Part shown: positions 1 through 6,535 of the stretch, piece after piece
Layout: every line of letters begins with the position of its first letter
How positions within the stretch are numbered: the stretch's first letter is position 1
Made by a program: the position numbers and the translations under genes
DNA from: JBJHDF01 sp050486405
Lineage (GTDB): Bacteria > Pseudomonadota > Gammaproteobacteria > Pseudomonadales > Cellvibrionaceae
DNA: 17,416 nucleotides
Direction of reading: 5' to 3'
Assembly: GCA_050486405.1 (NCBI GenBank)
Contig: JBJHDF010000042.1
Location: 1-17,416 of the forward strand
The notes under the pieces: generated by a model
Seen by the model: only the letters and a program-made list of their open reading frames with translations
Database searches by the model: none
Told to the model about the DNA's origin: nothing

Positions 1-366
1 GGTTTCTCCTTCGAGCCGGATTCGGGCCTCACGGATAATCTCGAACTTGAGTTTGAATTCGCCGGCTTCGACGAAGGTGCGAATGCCGTACTGATCGGCG
101 CGCACGTCTCGGGCAAGGGTGAGCTTCGATGCCGAAATGCGCCCCAGAGATTTTTCGGATACGGTTTCGCGCAAGAGGCGGTAACCGTTCTGGTTTGCAC
201 ACAGAAAATCCATGTCCCGCGATTCCCGGTATTCACCCAGTTCCAGAACGATGCGGGTTCCACCACCGAAATAGCACTGTGCCTCGGCAAGAAAGGCGGG
301 TTCCAGCCCGGACAGTACGGCCAGGACTTGCCGGTGGGTTGGTCGCATGCAGGCGGCTTCAGACAT
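1..366 (-). CDS. AbiEii-like nucleotidyltransferase, putative toxin (partial, C-terminus outside window)
   Basis: The minus-strand frame is open from an ATG at 366 to the window edge (122 codons), so only the N-terminal part is seen. It has a nucleotidyltransferase-type core: a Gly-rich G34-G-G-T-R38 segment, then S49-R-D51-M-D53-F. This resembles the GG(S)T...S-x-D-x-D pattern of AbiEii/AbiGii (DUF1814) proteins, where the two Asp bind metal and nucleotide. Family members act as toxins that transfer nucleotides to RNA targets such as tRNA. The start is inside the end of the upstream gene (sequence ATGTCTGA, 8-nt overlap), which predicts translational coupling. Toxin activity is inferred from family and context. 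A metabolic or tRNA-modifying nucleotidyltransferase cannot be excluded without the C-terminus. Confidence 0.75.
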   Translation of the reverse strand, partial: MSEAACMRPTHRQVLAVLSGLEPAFLAEAQCYFGGGTRIVLELGEYRESRDMDFLCANQNGYRLLRETVSEKSLGRISASKLTLARDVRADQYGIRTFVEAGEFKLKFEIIREARIRLEGET

Positions 367-775
367 TGAGTACGCCGCCGCCAAATCGATGTTTTAGCTG
401 ATCAATCAGGTTCGCTTCGGCTTGCGTAAGCCGTTCCGGCTCGACCAGGCGCCAATTGCGCTCATACAGCGCGAAGGCATCCTCGGCGGGAATCCATGGG
501 TCCGCCCGGTTCCAGGCAAGCTCCCGCAGCGTTGGCCATTCGTTGATATTGAGCACCTGCTCCTGAAGGAATCGCTCCAGTGCCCGGCTGAATTGCGGGT
601 TGTTGGCGGCGGCGCGGAGTCGTCCGGCTTGCTCGGCCGGGAGGCGGAGTTCAACGGTGACCAGGCCCGCCCGGCGCTGCCTGCGGCGTTGTTCACGCTT
701 TGCTGCACGCAGTTGTTCGACGCGTGTCAATGGAGAAGTCCTGGGTCTGCCGGTGGTTGTTGCTGGGTTTTTCAT
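359..775 (-). CDS. Ribbon-helix-helix-like small protein, putative antitoxin partner of the nucleotidyltransferase
   Basis: A 138-residue basic protein. Residues 1-37 are Arg/Lys-rich. Residues 38-70 (V-T-V-E-L-R-L-P followed by helices) look like a ribbon-helix-helix DNA-binding fold. The C-terminal part has an aromatic segment ending N-W-R-L-V and a terminal F-G-G-G-V-L-N-V that I associate with proteins encoded just before AbiEii-like genes. A clear GGAAGG lies 7 nt before the ATG. It is the first gene of a two-gene unit and overlaps the next gene by 8 nt. By analogy it would neutralise the toxin and repress its own promoter. A perfect palindrome 24 bp upstream (800-809) is a plausible operator. 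The antitoxin role is inferred. Confidence 0.7.
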   Translation of the reverse strand: MKNPATTTGRPRTSPLTRVEQLRAAKREQRRRQRRAGLVTVELRLPAEQAGRLRAAANNPQFSRALERFLQEQVLNINEWPTLRELAWNRADPWIPAEDAFALYERNWRLVEPERLTQAEANLIDQLKHRFGGGVLNV

Positions 776-799
776 GGGACAACCTTCCCACAGTTATGA

Positions 800-809
800 T
801 GACATGTCA
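800..809. promoter_or_regulatory. Palindrome TGACATGTCA, candidate operator of the toxin-antitoxin unit
   Basis: A perfect 10-bp palindrome 24 bp upstream of the putative antitoxin gene. On the minus strand it overlaps a consensus -35 hexamer TTGACA (810-805), but no convincing -10 lies 17 bp further on, so the promoter itself is unresolved. Ribbon-helix-helix repressors often bind short palindromes like this. TGTCA half-sites also occur in the Pho box 27 bp away, so the resemblance could be shared or coincidental. Confidence 0.3.
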
Positions 810-835
810 ACATTAAACTGCAGCCCGACATCGGC

Positions 836-869
836 TTGTCATAATAGTGTCATAGAATGTTTATTAAAT
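836..869 (+). promoter_or_regulatory. Pho box and putative -10 of the phoB promoter
   Basis: Two direct repeats, TTGTCAT (836-842) and GTGTCAT (847-853), are separated by AATA. This 7-4-7 spacing nearly matches the known PhoB box (CTGTCAT, 4 bp, CTGTCAT). They point toward phoB. An AT-rich -10-like stretch (TATTAAAT, 862-869) follows about 10 bp later, where PhoB-activated promoters, which lack a normal -35, place it. Transcription would start near 876, giving a leader of roughly 175 nt before phoB. This indicates positive autoregulation under phosphate starvation. Confidence 0.8.
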
Positions 870-890
870 ACCCTGGCGTAAGAACGTCCT

Positions 891-1033
891 AGCCCGAATG
901 TTTCACCAAATGCCAGCCCGGCAACTGGCAAGCGTGGTTGGTGACAATACGTAACCGGCCCTGAATTGCCCGCAGGTCTCACCGGTAAAGGTGTTGCGAC
1001 GATTGTCGAGCGATTTGGTGAAATATTCGGGCT
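891..1033 (+). ncRNA. Structured phoB leader closed by a 21-bp inverted repeat (candidate cis-regulatory RNA)
   Basis: Arms 891-911 and 1013-1033 are complementary over 21 bases. The only non-Watson-Crick pair is G900-U1024, which can wobble in RNA. The enclosed 101 nt contains smaller hairpins: TGCCAG/CTGGCA (911-916 with 925-930; base 911 is also the last base of the closing arm, so only one of those two pairs can form there), CCTG/CAGG (960-963 with 973-976), CACC/GGTG (980-983 with 990-993) and CGAC/GTCG (997-1000 with 1005-1008). Together they suggest a multi-branch junction. The right arm ends just before the GAGG/AAGG ribosome binding region of phoB. It could be a regulatory RNA, a binding-site pair or a small inverted-repeat element. 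I do not recognise it as a known riboswitch class. Confidence 0.5.
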
Positions 1034-1052
1034 TGAGGTGAAGGTAAACATT

Positions 1053-1748
1053 ATGACCGGACGAAGGATACTCATCGTCGACGACGAACCGGCGATTCGC
1101 GACATGCTTCGGGTGGCCCTGGAGATGGCCGAATACCAGTGCATCGAGGCGGGCAACGCCCAGGAAGCCCACAGTCTGATCATCGACGAAAAACCGGATC
1201 TGATCCTGCTGGACTGGATGATGCCCGGCACCAGCGGTATTGAGCTGGCCCGCCGCCTCAAGCGCGAGGAAGTCACCGCCGAGATTCCCCTGATCATGCT
1301 CACCGCCAAGGGCGAGGAGGACAACAAGATCCAGGGGCTGGAAGTGGGTGCCGACGACTACATCACCAAACCCTTTTCACCCCGGGAACTGGTGGCCCGG
1401 CTCAAGGCCGTGCTGCGTCGGGCCGACCCGCAAGCCAATGGCCAGCCCATTGTTGTGCGCGGCCTGTGTCTGGACCCGTCCAGTCACCGGGTGACCATCA
1501 ATGACCAGCCGGTGGACATGGGCCCCACCGAATTCCGCCTGCTGGAGTTCTTTCTCACCCACCAGGAAAGGGCTTATACTCGCAGCCAGTTGCTGGACCA
1601 CGTCTGGGGCGGCAACGTCTATGTGGAAGAGCGCACCGTGGACGTGCACATCCGCCGCCTGCGCAAGGCGCTGAGTGTGGATAGCCACGAGGATCTGGTG
1701 CAGACGGTGCGCGGCACCGGCTACCGTTTTTCCACCCGAACGGGCTGA
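1053..1748 (+). CDS. phoB: Phosphate regulon response regulator PhoB
   Basis: A 231-residue OmpR/PhoB-type DNA-binding response regulator. The receiver domain spans about 3-120, with acidic residues D10-D11, phosphoacceptor D54 in I-L-L-D-W-M-M-P-G, T84 and K106 in Y-I-T-K-P-F-S-P. The winged-helix effector domain spans about 130-228 and ends V-R-G-T-G-Y-R-F-S-T-R, as in E. coli PhoB; G-P-T-E-F-R-L-L and V-D-V-H-I-R-R-L-R-K-A-L are also conserved. It activates phosphate-scavenging genes from Pho boxes when phosphorylated by PhoR. I chose the ATG at 1053 because GAGGTGAAGG lies just upstream and the protein then begins exactly like PhoB (M-T-G-R-R-I-L). An in-frame TTG at 966 would add a non-homologous tail encoded by the structured leader. 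phoR follows after 20 bp. Confidence 0.97.
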   Translation: MTGRRILIVDDEPAIRDMLRVALEMAEYQCIEAGNAQEAHSLIIDEKPDLILLDWMMPGTSGIELARRLKREEVTAEIPLIMLTAKGEEDNKIQGLEVGADDYITKPFSPRELVARLKAVLRRADPQANGQPIVVRGLCLDPSSHRVTINDQPVDMGPTEFRLLEFFLTHQERAYTRSQLLDHVWGGNVYVEERTVDVHIRRLRKALSVDSHEDLVQTVRGTGYRFSTRTG

Positions 1749-1768
1749 TTGACTGCGAGAGGTCGCTT

Positions 1769-3043
1769 TTGCTGCGAGGATTCCACGCCGAGCTGCGACG
1801 CCTGCTGCTATTCGCCGGCCTCTGTGTCGTGCTGGGCCTGCTGCTGGGGTATCTACTCAAGGCCCTGCTGCTGGGCGCCGTGCTCTATATCACCTGGTTG
1901 CTCTGGCAGATGCGTCGTCTCAACCGCTGGCTGTTGCGCCAGGGCGAGGAGGCGCCGCCGGAAGCCAGCGGCATCTGGGGGGAAGTCTTCGACAACATCT
2001 ACCGCCTGCAGCGCCACCAGCAGCGGGAAAAGCAGAACCTGCAGGCGGTGGTCACCCGCATTCAGGAAACCACCTCCGCCCTGCGCGACGGCGTGATTCT
2101 GCTCAACTGGCGCGGCCACCTGGACTGGTGGAACCCCTCGGCCCAGCGCCTGCTGGGTTTTCGCGTCAGCGATCGCGGCCAGCCGGTGGCCAATTTCATT
2201 CGCCACCCCCGTTTTATCAAATACTTTGACGAGGGCGACTACAGCGAGCCGCTGAGTATGCCCTCACCGCGTTTTGCCTCCAGGCGCCTGCAGTTCCAGA
2301 TCACCCGCTTTGGCCACGACGAGCGCCTGATCGTGGTGCGCGACATCACGCAGTTGCACAACCTGGAACAGATGCGCAAGGATTTCGTCGCCAATGTGTC
2401 ACACGAACTGCGCACGCCATTGACGGTGATCAGCGGCTATCTGGAGACCCTGGAAGACAGCCCGGACGTCAAGCCCGCCTGGCGCAAGCCGCTGGAACAG
2501 ATGCAGCAGCAGACCCGGCGCATGACCCTGCTGATCAACGATCTGTTGATGCTGTCCAAACTGGAGACCAGCGAGTCCGGTCACAACCACAGGCCACTGG
2601 ATCTGGCGCTACTGTTGCAGCAGGTCAGCAACGAAGCGCTGGCGCTGAGCCGGGAAAAACAGCAGGAAGTGGTGTTGCAGTTGCAGCCGGGCCAGCAGGT
2701 AACGGGCAGTGAAAAGGAACTGCACAGCGCCTTTTCCAACCTGCTGGTGAACGCCATTAAGTACACCCAGTCGGGCGGTCGCATCGAGCTGCGTCTGTGG
2801 CGAGAGCACAACCACATCCATGTGTGTGTGAGTGACAATGGCCCGGGCTTCGAAGCCAAGCATATTCCCCACCTCACCGAGCGCTTCTACCGGGTGGAGG
2901 CCAGCCGCAACAGCAGCACCGGCGGTACCGGTCTGGGACTGGCCATCGTCAAGCACGTACTCCTGCGTCACGACGCGGAGCTGCTGATTCGCAGCACTCC
3001 GGGGCAGGGCAGCAGCTTTACCTGCGTGTTTCCCGTCGCTTGA
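1769..3043 (+). CDS. phoR: Phosphate regulon sensor histidine kinase PhoR
   Basis: A 424-residue inner-membrane kinase/phosphatase of PhoB, close to the E. coli length (431). Two hydrophobic segments (about 12-30 and 33-47) form the membrane hairpin without a large periplasmic domain, as in PhoR. A charged linker and a PAS-like domain (about 95-190) follow. The H-box has H212 in N-V-S-H-E-L-R-T-P. The ATPase domain shows the N box (N-L-L-V-N-A-I-K-Y-T), the G1 box (D-N-G-P-G-F) and G-G-T-G-L-G-L-A-I-V-K-H. L-T-E-R-F-Y-R-V between them is typical of PhoR. It starts at TTG (1769) with GAGAGG 6 nt upstream. PhoR normally senses phosphate through the Pst transporter and PhoU, which are not in this window. 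Confidence 0.95.
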   Translation: MLRGFHAELRRLLLFAGLCVVLGLLLGYLLKALLLGAVLYITWLLWQMRRLNRWLLRQGEEAPPEASGIWGEVFDNIYRLQRHQQREKQNLQAVVTRIQETTSALRDGVILLNWRGHLDWWNPSAQRLLGFRVSDRGQPVANFIRHPRFIKYFDEGDYSEPLSMPSPRFASRRLQFQITRFGHDERLIVVRDITQLHNLEQMRKDFVANVSHELRTPLTVISGYLETLEDSPDVKPAWRKPLEQMQQQTRRMTLLINDLLMLSKLETSESGHNHRPLDLALLLQQVSNEALALSREKQQEVVLQLQPGQQVTGSEKELHSAFSNLLVNAIKYTQSGGRIELRLWREHNHIHVCVSDNGPGFEAKHIPHLTERFYRVEASRNSSTGGTGLGLAIVKHVLLRHDAELLIRSTPGQGSSFTCVFPVA

Positions 3044-3104
3044 CCGCCCGCTACTGAGACAGCCGGATGGTGTACACTGTGAGACCGGATTCAGGAGCCG
3101 TGCA

Positions 3105-3854
3105 GTGACCGAAACCCAAGCAGAAACCGACACCACCGCCGTAACGGATACCGAAGCCAATCGCGCATTCTACGACCGGCTCTGGGCCGACGTGCGCCTG
3201 GTGGAGCCGCAGCGCTTCAATACCTGGCCGGTGATCGAAGCACTGGCCGCCGAGGCGCCGCGCCGGCTGGAAGTGGGGCCCGGCATGCGTCCGCGCCTGC
3301 CGTTGCAGGGTACGCATTTTGTCGATATCAGCCCGCCGGCGCTGGCGTGTCTGGCGCAGCGCGGCGGCCTGACCACCACCGCGCCCATCTCGGCGCTGCC
3401 GTTTGCCGACAACAGCTTTGATCTGGTGTGCGCACTGGATATCATCGAGCACGTGGATGACGATCTGGGCGCGCTGCGGGAACTGACCCGGGTGGCAGCG
3501 CCCGGCGCTACTGTGCTTTTGTCCACGCCGCTGCACCCGGAATACTGGACGCCCTTCGACGACCTGGTGGGCCACCGCCGCCGCTATCGCCCGGAAGAAC
3601 TGAGCCGGCTGCTGGCCGATCACGGGCTGACCGTGGAGCGCAGCGCGGTGTTCGGCATGAAACCCAAGTCCAGCCGATTGGTGAACCTGGGTATGTGGTG
3701 CATGGAACACAAGCGCGAGGTCGCCACCTGGGTGTACAACCGCATCCTTATGCCCATGGGGCTGCGCTTTCAGAAGCCTCTCACCCTGACGCCCGGCATG
3801 GTGCCCACCGAGGGTGTGGATGATGTGTTTATGGTCTGCCGCCTGGCGGATTAA
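3105..3854 (+). CDS. Class I SAM-dependent methyltransferase (Methyltransf_11 type)
   Basis: A 249-residue cytoplasmic protein with a class I methyltransferase fold. Motif I is degenerate: L-E-V-G-P-G (55-60) instead of the usual ExGxGxG. D74 in F-V-D-I-S is a candidate ribose-binding acid. L-P-F-A-D-N-S-F-D-L-V (98-108), then I-I-E-H, matches the UbiE-like motif. A later H-R-R-R-Y-R-P-E-E-L segment is common in methyltransferases that act on lipid-, sugar- or polyketide-like substrates. Start is GTG with AGGAG 7 nt before it. It follows phoR by 61 bp, so co-transcription is possible, though I see no obvious Pho box in the gap. The substrate is unknown. Confidence 0.8.
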   Translation: MTETQAETDTTAVTDTEANRAFYDRLWADVRLVEPQRFNTWPVIEALAAEAPRRLEVGPGMRPRLPLQGTHFVDISPPALACLAQRGGLTTTAPISALPFADNSFDLVCALDIIEHVDDDLGALRELTRVAAPGATVLLSTPLHPEYWTPFDDLVGHRRRYRPEELSRLLADHGLTVERSAVFGMKPKSSRLVNLGMWCMEHKREVATWVYNRILMPMGLRFQKPLTLTPGMVPTEGVDDVFMVCRLAD

Positions 3855-4166
3855 AAGAAGTGCTATAGAACACATGTTGCACCTGGCAGGTTGCGATCGA
3901 TTTCCTTAGCCAGTAGATCACATACTCCCTTGTGATCTCATTCCTGTCTATCGTTGTACTTCTTTATGTCAGGATCGATTTTATCCTCCTCTGCATAACG
4001 CCGAAGGCGCAAAGGAATAGCGAAATTTTTTGGCGGGCGGGCGGGCGGGCGGGCGAGCGGGCGGCGGAAAAGTACGCAAGCGTGTTCATGCGCACGGTTA
4101 AGCTGGGTAGTGCGCAAACATTCTCCTCCCCCGGCCCCCTCCGCTTTGCGGAGGGGGAGTTTTCTT
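3855..4166. other. Non-coding interval with hairpins, tandem repeat and terminator
   Basis: No credible gene is seen; the open frame here has no coding signature and runs through the GGCG repeat. It holds a perfect 7-bp hairpin AGATCAC/GTGATCT (3915-3921 with 3932-3938), a small CGCC/GGCG hairpin near 4000, the GGCG tandem repeat at 4032-4063, and a strong intrinsic terminator overlapping its right edge. The 3915-3938 hairpin lacks a T-run, so it is not a classic terminator. It lies between convergent genes and could hide a small RNA, but no promoter is clear. Confidence 0.5.
4032..4063. repeat. Tetranucleotide tandem repeat (GGCG)x6-AGCG-GGCG
   Basis: Eight consecutive 4-bp units, seven of them GGCG and one AGCG, directly after an A/T stretch (AAATTTTTT). 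Pure short repeats like this change length by polymerase slippage. It lies outside any gene, 104 bp before the slipin stop codon and 72 bp before the terminator stem, so length changes would not alter a protein. Confidence 0.9.
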
Positions 4167-4168
4167 TT
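4135..4168 (+). terminator. Intrinsic terminator between convergent genes
   Basis: A perfect 10-bp stem CCCCCTCCGC/GCGGAGGGGG (4135-4144 with 4148-4157) with a TTT loop is followed on the plus strand by AGTTTTCTTTT. The T-run sits on the plus-strand side, so it best stops rightward transcription coming from the methyltransferase side and protects the convergent slipin gene. For the minus strand the hairpin lies immediately after the slipin stop but lacks a following T-run. Confidence 0.85.
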
Positions 4169-4928
4169 ACTGATTCTGCTTATTGAATTGCTTGAGCACG
4201 GAACTGATCAGATCCACCGGCAGCGGGAAGACGATGGTGGAGTTCTTTTCGCCGGCGATATCGATCAGGGTCTGCAGGTAACGCAGTGTCATGGCGTTGG
4301 GGTTCTTGGAAAGCTGGTCGGCGGCATCGGTGAGTTTGGCAGCGGCCTGGGATTCCCCTTCGGCGTGAATGATCTTGGCGCGGCGCGAGCGCTCCGCTTC
4401 CGCCTGGCGGGCGATGGCGCGGATCATGCTCTCGTCCAGATCCACGTGTTTGATTTCCACGTTGGTGACCTTCACACCCCAGGCATCGGTGTGCTCGTCC
4501 AGAATGGCCTGGATATCCTGGTTGAGTTTGTCCCGCTCGGAGAGCATCTCGTCTAGATCGTGTTTACCCAGCACCGAGCGCAGGGTGGTTTGCGCCAGTT
4601 GGCTCACGGCTTCGTAGAAACGCTCGACATTGATGATGGCCCGTTGCGGGTCGACCACCCGGAAGTAAACCACGGCGTTCACTTTTACCGAGACGTTGTC
4701 CTGGCTGATGACGTCCTGGGTGGGCACGTCCATCACCACGGTGCGCAGGTCCACTTTCTCCATGGTCTGCAGAAAGGGAATGATGATGATCAGCCCCGGC
4801 CCCTTTACTTTCTGGAAACGGCCCAGCATAAACACCACGGCGCGCTCGTATTCACGCAGAATGCGAACGGCGTAGACAATGAGTAGAAAGCCAAAGACCA
4901 GTACCAGGCCCAGAATGGATTCAATCAT
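4167..4928 (-). CDS. Slipin / stomatin-like SPFH-domain membrane protein
   Basis: A 253-residue protein with an N-terminal hydrophobic anchor (about 4-24). An SPFH/band-7 domain follows (about 26-190), with Y-E-R-A-V-V-F-M-L-G-R, G-P-G-L-I-I-I-I-P, V-D-L-R and a helical stretch rich in Ala, Glu and Arg (A-R-Q-A-E-A-E-R-S-R-R-A-K-I-I-H-A-E-G-E). Slipins form ring-like oligomers at the membrane and organise local protein quality control. The ATG overlaps the stop of the upstream NfeD gene by 4 nt (ATGA), the usual NfeD-slipin operon. In archaea the NfeD partner cleaves the C-terminus of its slipin; the hydrophobic C-terminal stretch around I-V-F-P-L-P-V-D-L-I is the comparable site here. Related but distinct families are HflC/HflK and QmcA. 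Confidence 0.9.
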   Translation of the reverse strand: MIESILGLVLVFGFLLIVYAVRILREYERAVVFMLGRFQKVKGPGLIIIIPFLQTMEKVDLRTVVMDVPTQDVISQDNVSVKVNAVVYFRVVDPQRAIINVERFYEAVSQLAQTTLRSVLGKHDLDEMLSERDKLNQDIQAILDEHTDAWGVKVTNVEIKHVDLDESMIRAIARQAEAERSRRAKIIHAEGESQAAAKLTDAADQLSKNPNAMTLRYLQTLIDIAGEKNSTIVFPLPVDLISSVLKQFNKQNQ

Positions 4929-6397
4929 GATGTGCTCTCCTCGGGTTGAATGGGTTCCACATAAAGAGTCAGACCCTGCTGCTTCACAACCTTCACAGTC
5001 TGACCCGGCGTCAGTGCTTGTTCACTGTGCACATTCCAGATTTCGCCGCTGATGCTCACCTGGCCGCCACTGGGCAGGCTTTGCATTACGCGGCCGTTAA
5101 GACCCACCATGGCCTGGTCACTGGCGATGCGCGGCATGCGCAGGCTGCGCCCCACCATGGTGAGAATGATCAGCATGATGACGGCGCTCACCCCGGCGAT
5201 GCCGCCGATCCACTCGTAGGACACTTCCATGCCCGGCACGTCGCGGTCCACCAGCATGATGGAGCCGATAACAATGGCCGCCACGCCGCCCACACCGAGT
5301 ATGCCGAAACTGGGCACCAGCGCTTCCGCCAGTATCAATAAGCCGCCGACAATAATCAGCGCTACCCCCGCATAGTTGACCGGTAACATTTGCAGGGCGT
5401 AGAGCCCCAGCAGCAGGCAGATGATGCCCACCACGCCGGGCACCAGGGCGCCGGGGTTGTAACCTTCGAGTATCAGGCCGTAGATGCCGATCATCAACAG
5501 AATGGACGCCACCTGGGGGTTGGCGATGATGGCCAGCAGCTCGTTGCGCCAGTCCGGGTCGTAGGCGGTTACCGGCAGCTCTGCCAGTTCGAGGGTGATC
5601 GCGCCGGCCTCGGTGGTGATCTCACGGCCGTCCAGCTGCGCCAGCAGGTCCTCTATATTGGCGGCCACAATATCCACCACGTTCTGTTCCAGCGCCTCCT
5701 CGGCGGTGAGGCTCACCGCTTCGCGCACCGCCCGCTCGGCCCAGTCGGCGTTGCGCCCGTGGCGGTAGGCCAGGCCGCGAATGAACGCCACAGCGTCGTT
5801 GATCACCTTGCGCTCCATGGCGGTGCCGGGCAGGGGCGCGGAATCCCGGGCGTCGTCGGTGTCGTCTTTCGCGCGTTCTTCATCGTCTTCGTCGGCGTTC
5901 CTGTCCCGATCTCTGTCACGATCCCGCTCCCTTTCCTGCTCCCTCGGATCCTGGCCGGGCAGGTCAGGGCCGCCCATCTGGATGGGAGTGGCGGCGCCCA
6001 GGGTGGTGGACGGTGTCATGGCGGCGATATGGCTGCCGTAAAGGATATAGGTGCCGGCGCTGGCGGCCCGGGAGCCGGCGGGGTGGACGTAGGTGGCCAC
6101 CGGCACCGGCGAGGCGAGAATGGCCTTGATGATGTCCCGGGTGGCGGCGTCCAGGCCGCCGGGGGTGTCCATTTCAATCACAATCAGTTGCGCCCCGGCG
6201 TCGGCGGCGCGGGCCATGGAGCGGGTGAGGTAGTCGGTGGTGGCCGGGCCTATGGGGCCGCTGACCGTGAGTTTGGCCACATGGGGGCGGTCCGGTACGT
6301 CGGCATTGACGACCGGCTGCAGCAGCAGCCCCAGGCTGCCCAGCAACAGGCAGCCGAGGAAGAACAGCGGGGCTGTATAGCGCGGAATTCGTTTCAC
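4925..6397 (-). CDS. NfeD1b-type membrane serine protease (ClpP-class) with long charged insert
   Basis: 490 residues from a GTG at 6397, chosen because AGGAGG lies 5 nt upstream; an ATG 14 codons earlier lacks a comparable site. Order: N-terminal signal/anchor (about 5-27); ClpP-like serine protease domain with catalytic S113 in S-R-A-A-S-A-G-T and K197 in E-R-K-V-I-N-D-A; several membrane helices (about 290-418); C-terminal OB-like NfeD domain (about 426-485). The Ser-Lys dyad matches the archaeal 1510-type stomatin proteases. Unusually, a highly charged Asp/Arg/Glu-rich insert (about 150-186, including D-R-D-R-D-R-D-R) separates the two catalytic residues. It overlaps the slipin gene, indicating a working pair in envelope protein quality control. 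Confidence 0.9.
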   Translation of the reverse strand: MKRIPRYTAPLFFLGCLLLGSLGLLLQPVVNADVPDRPHVAKLTVSGPIGPATTDYLTRSMARAADAGAQLIVIEMDTPGGLDAATRDIIKAILASPVPVATYVHPAGSRAASAGTYILYGSHIAAMTPSTTLGAATPIQMGGPDLPGQDPREQERERDRDRDRDRNADEDDEERAKDDTDDARDSAPLPGTAMERKVINDAVAFIRGLAYRHGRNADWAERAVREAVSLTAEEALEQNVVDIVAANIEDLLAQLDGREITTEAGAITLELAELPVTAYDPDWRNELLAIIANPQVASILLMIGIYGLILEGYNPGALVPGVVGIICLLLGLYALQMLPVNYAGVALIIVGGLLILAEALVPSFGILGVGGVAAIVIGSIMLVDRDVPGMEVSYEWIGGIAGVSAVIMLIILTMVGRSLRMPRIASDQAMVGLNGRVMQSLPSGGQVSISGEIWNVHSEQALTPGQTVKVVKQQGLTLYVEPIQPEESTS

Positions 6398-6535
6398 TCT
6401 TGCCTCCTGCCGTGGTCGTTCTCTCCGATTCTCATACAATTACCCCTCAACGTAAAGGACTGCAGCGCGAAACTACGAGCTGATGGATCCCTCTGAAGCC
6501 TTACCGCAAGCGAACCGGGGGTGTGGCACAGATAA

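Noticed and set aside
966..1052. Longer PhoB beginning at a TTG at 966
   Set aside because: The extra 29 residues come from the hairpin leader and do not resemble PhoB; the ATG at 1053 has a good ribosome binding site and matches the family N-terminus.
3040..3078. TTGACC / TACACT as a promoter for the methyltransferase
   Set aside because: The spacer is 27 bp, too long for sigma-70.
4032..4070. GGCG tract as replication origin iterons or a CRISPR
   Set aside because: Four-base units without spacers, DnaA boxes or cas genes.
4135..4168. Bidirectional terminator
   Set aside because: Only the plus-strand side has a T-run; the minus-strand flank after the stem is G-rich.
3932..4186. Open frame of 84 codons in the non-coding interval
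   Set aside because: It runs through the GGCG repeat and terminator, with no ribosome binding site or protein-like composition.
5390..6496. 368-codon open frame opposite nfeD
   Set aside because: Gly/Val/His-rich shadow of the GC-rich nfeD gene; nfeD has clear domains and a ribosome binding site.
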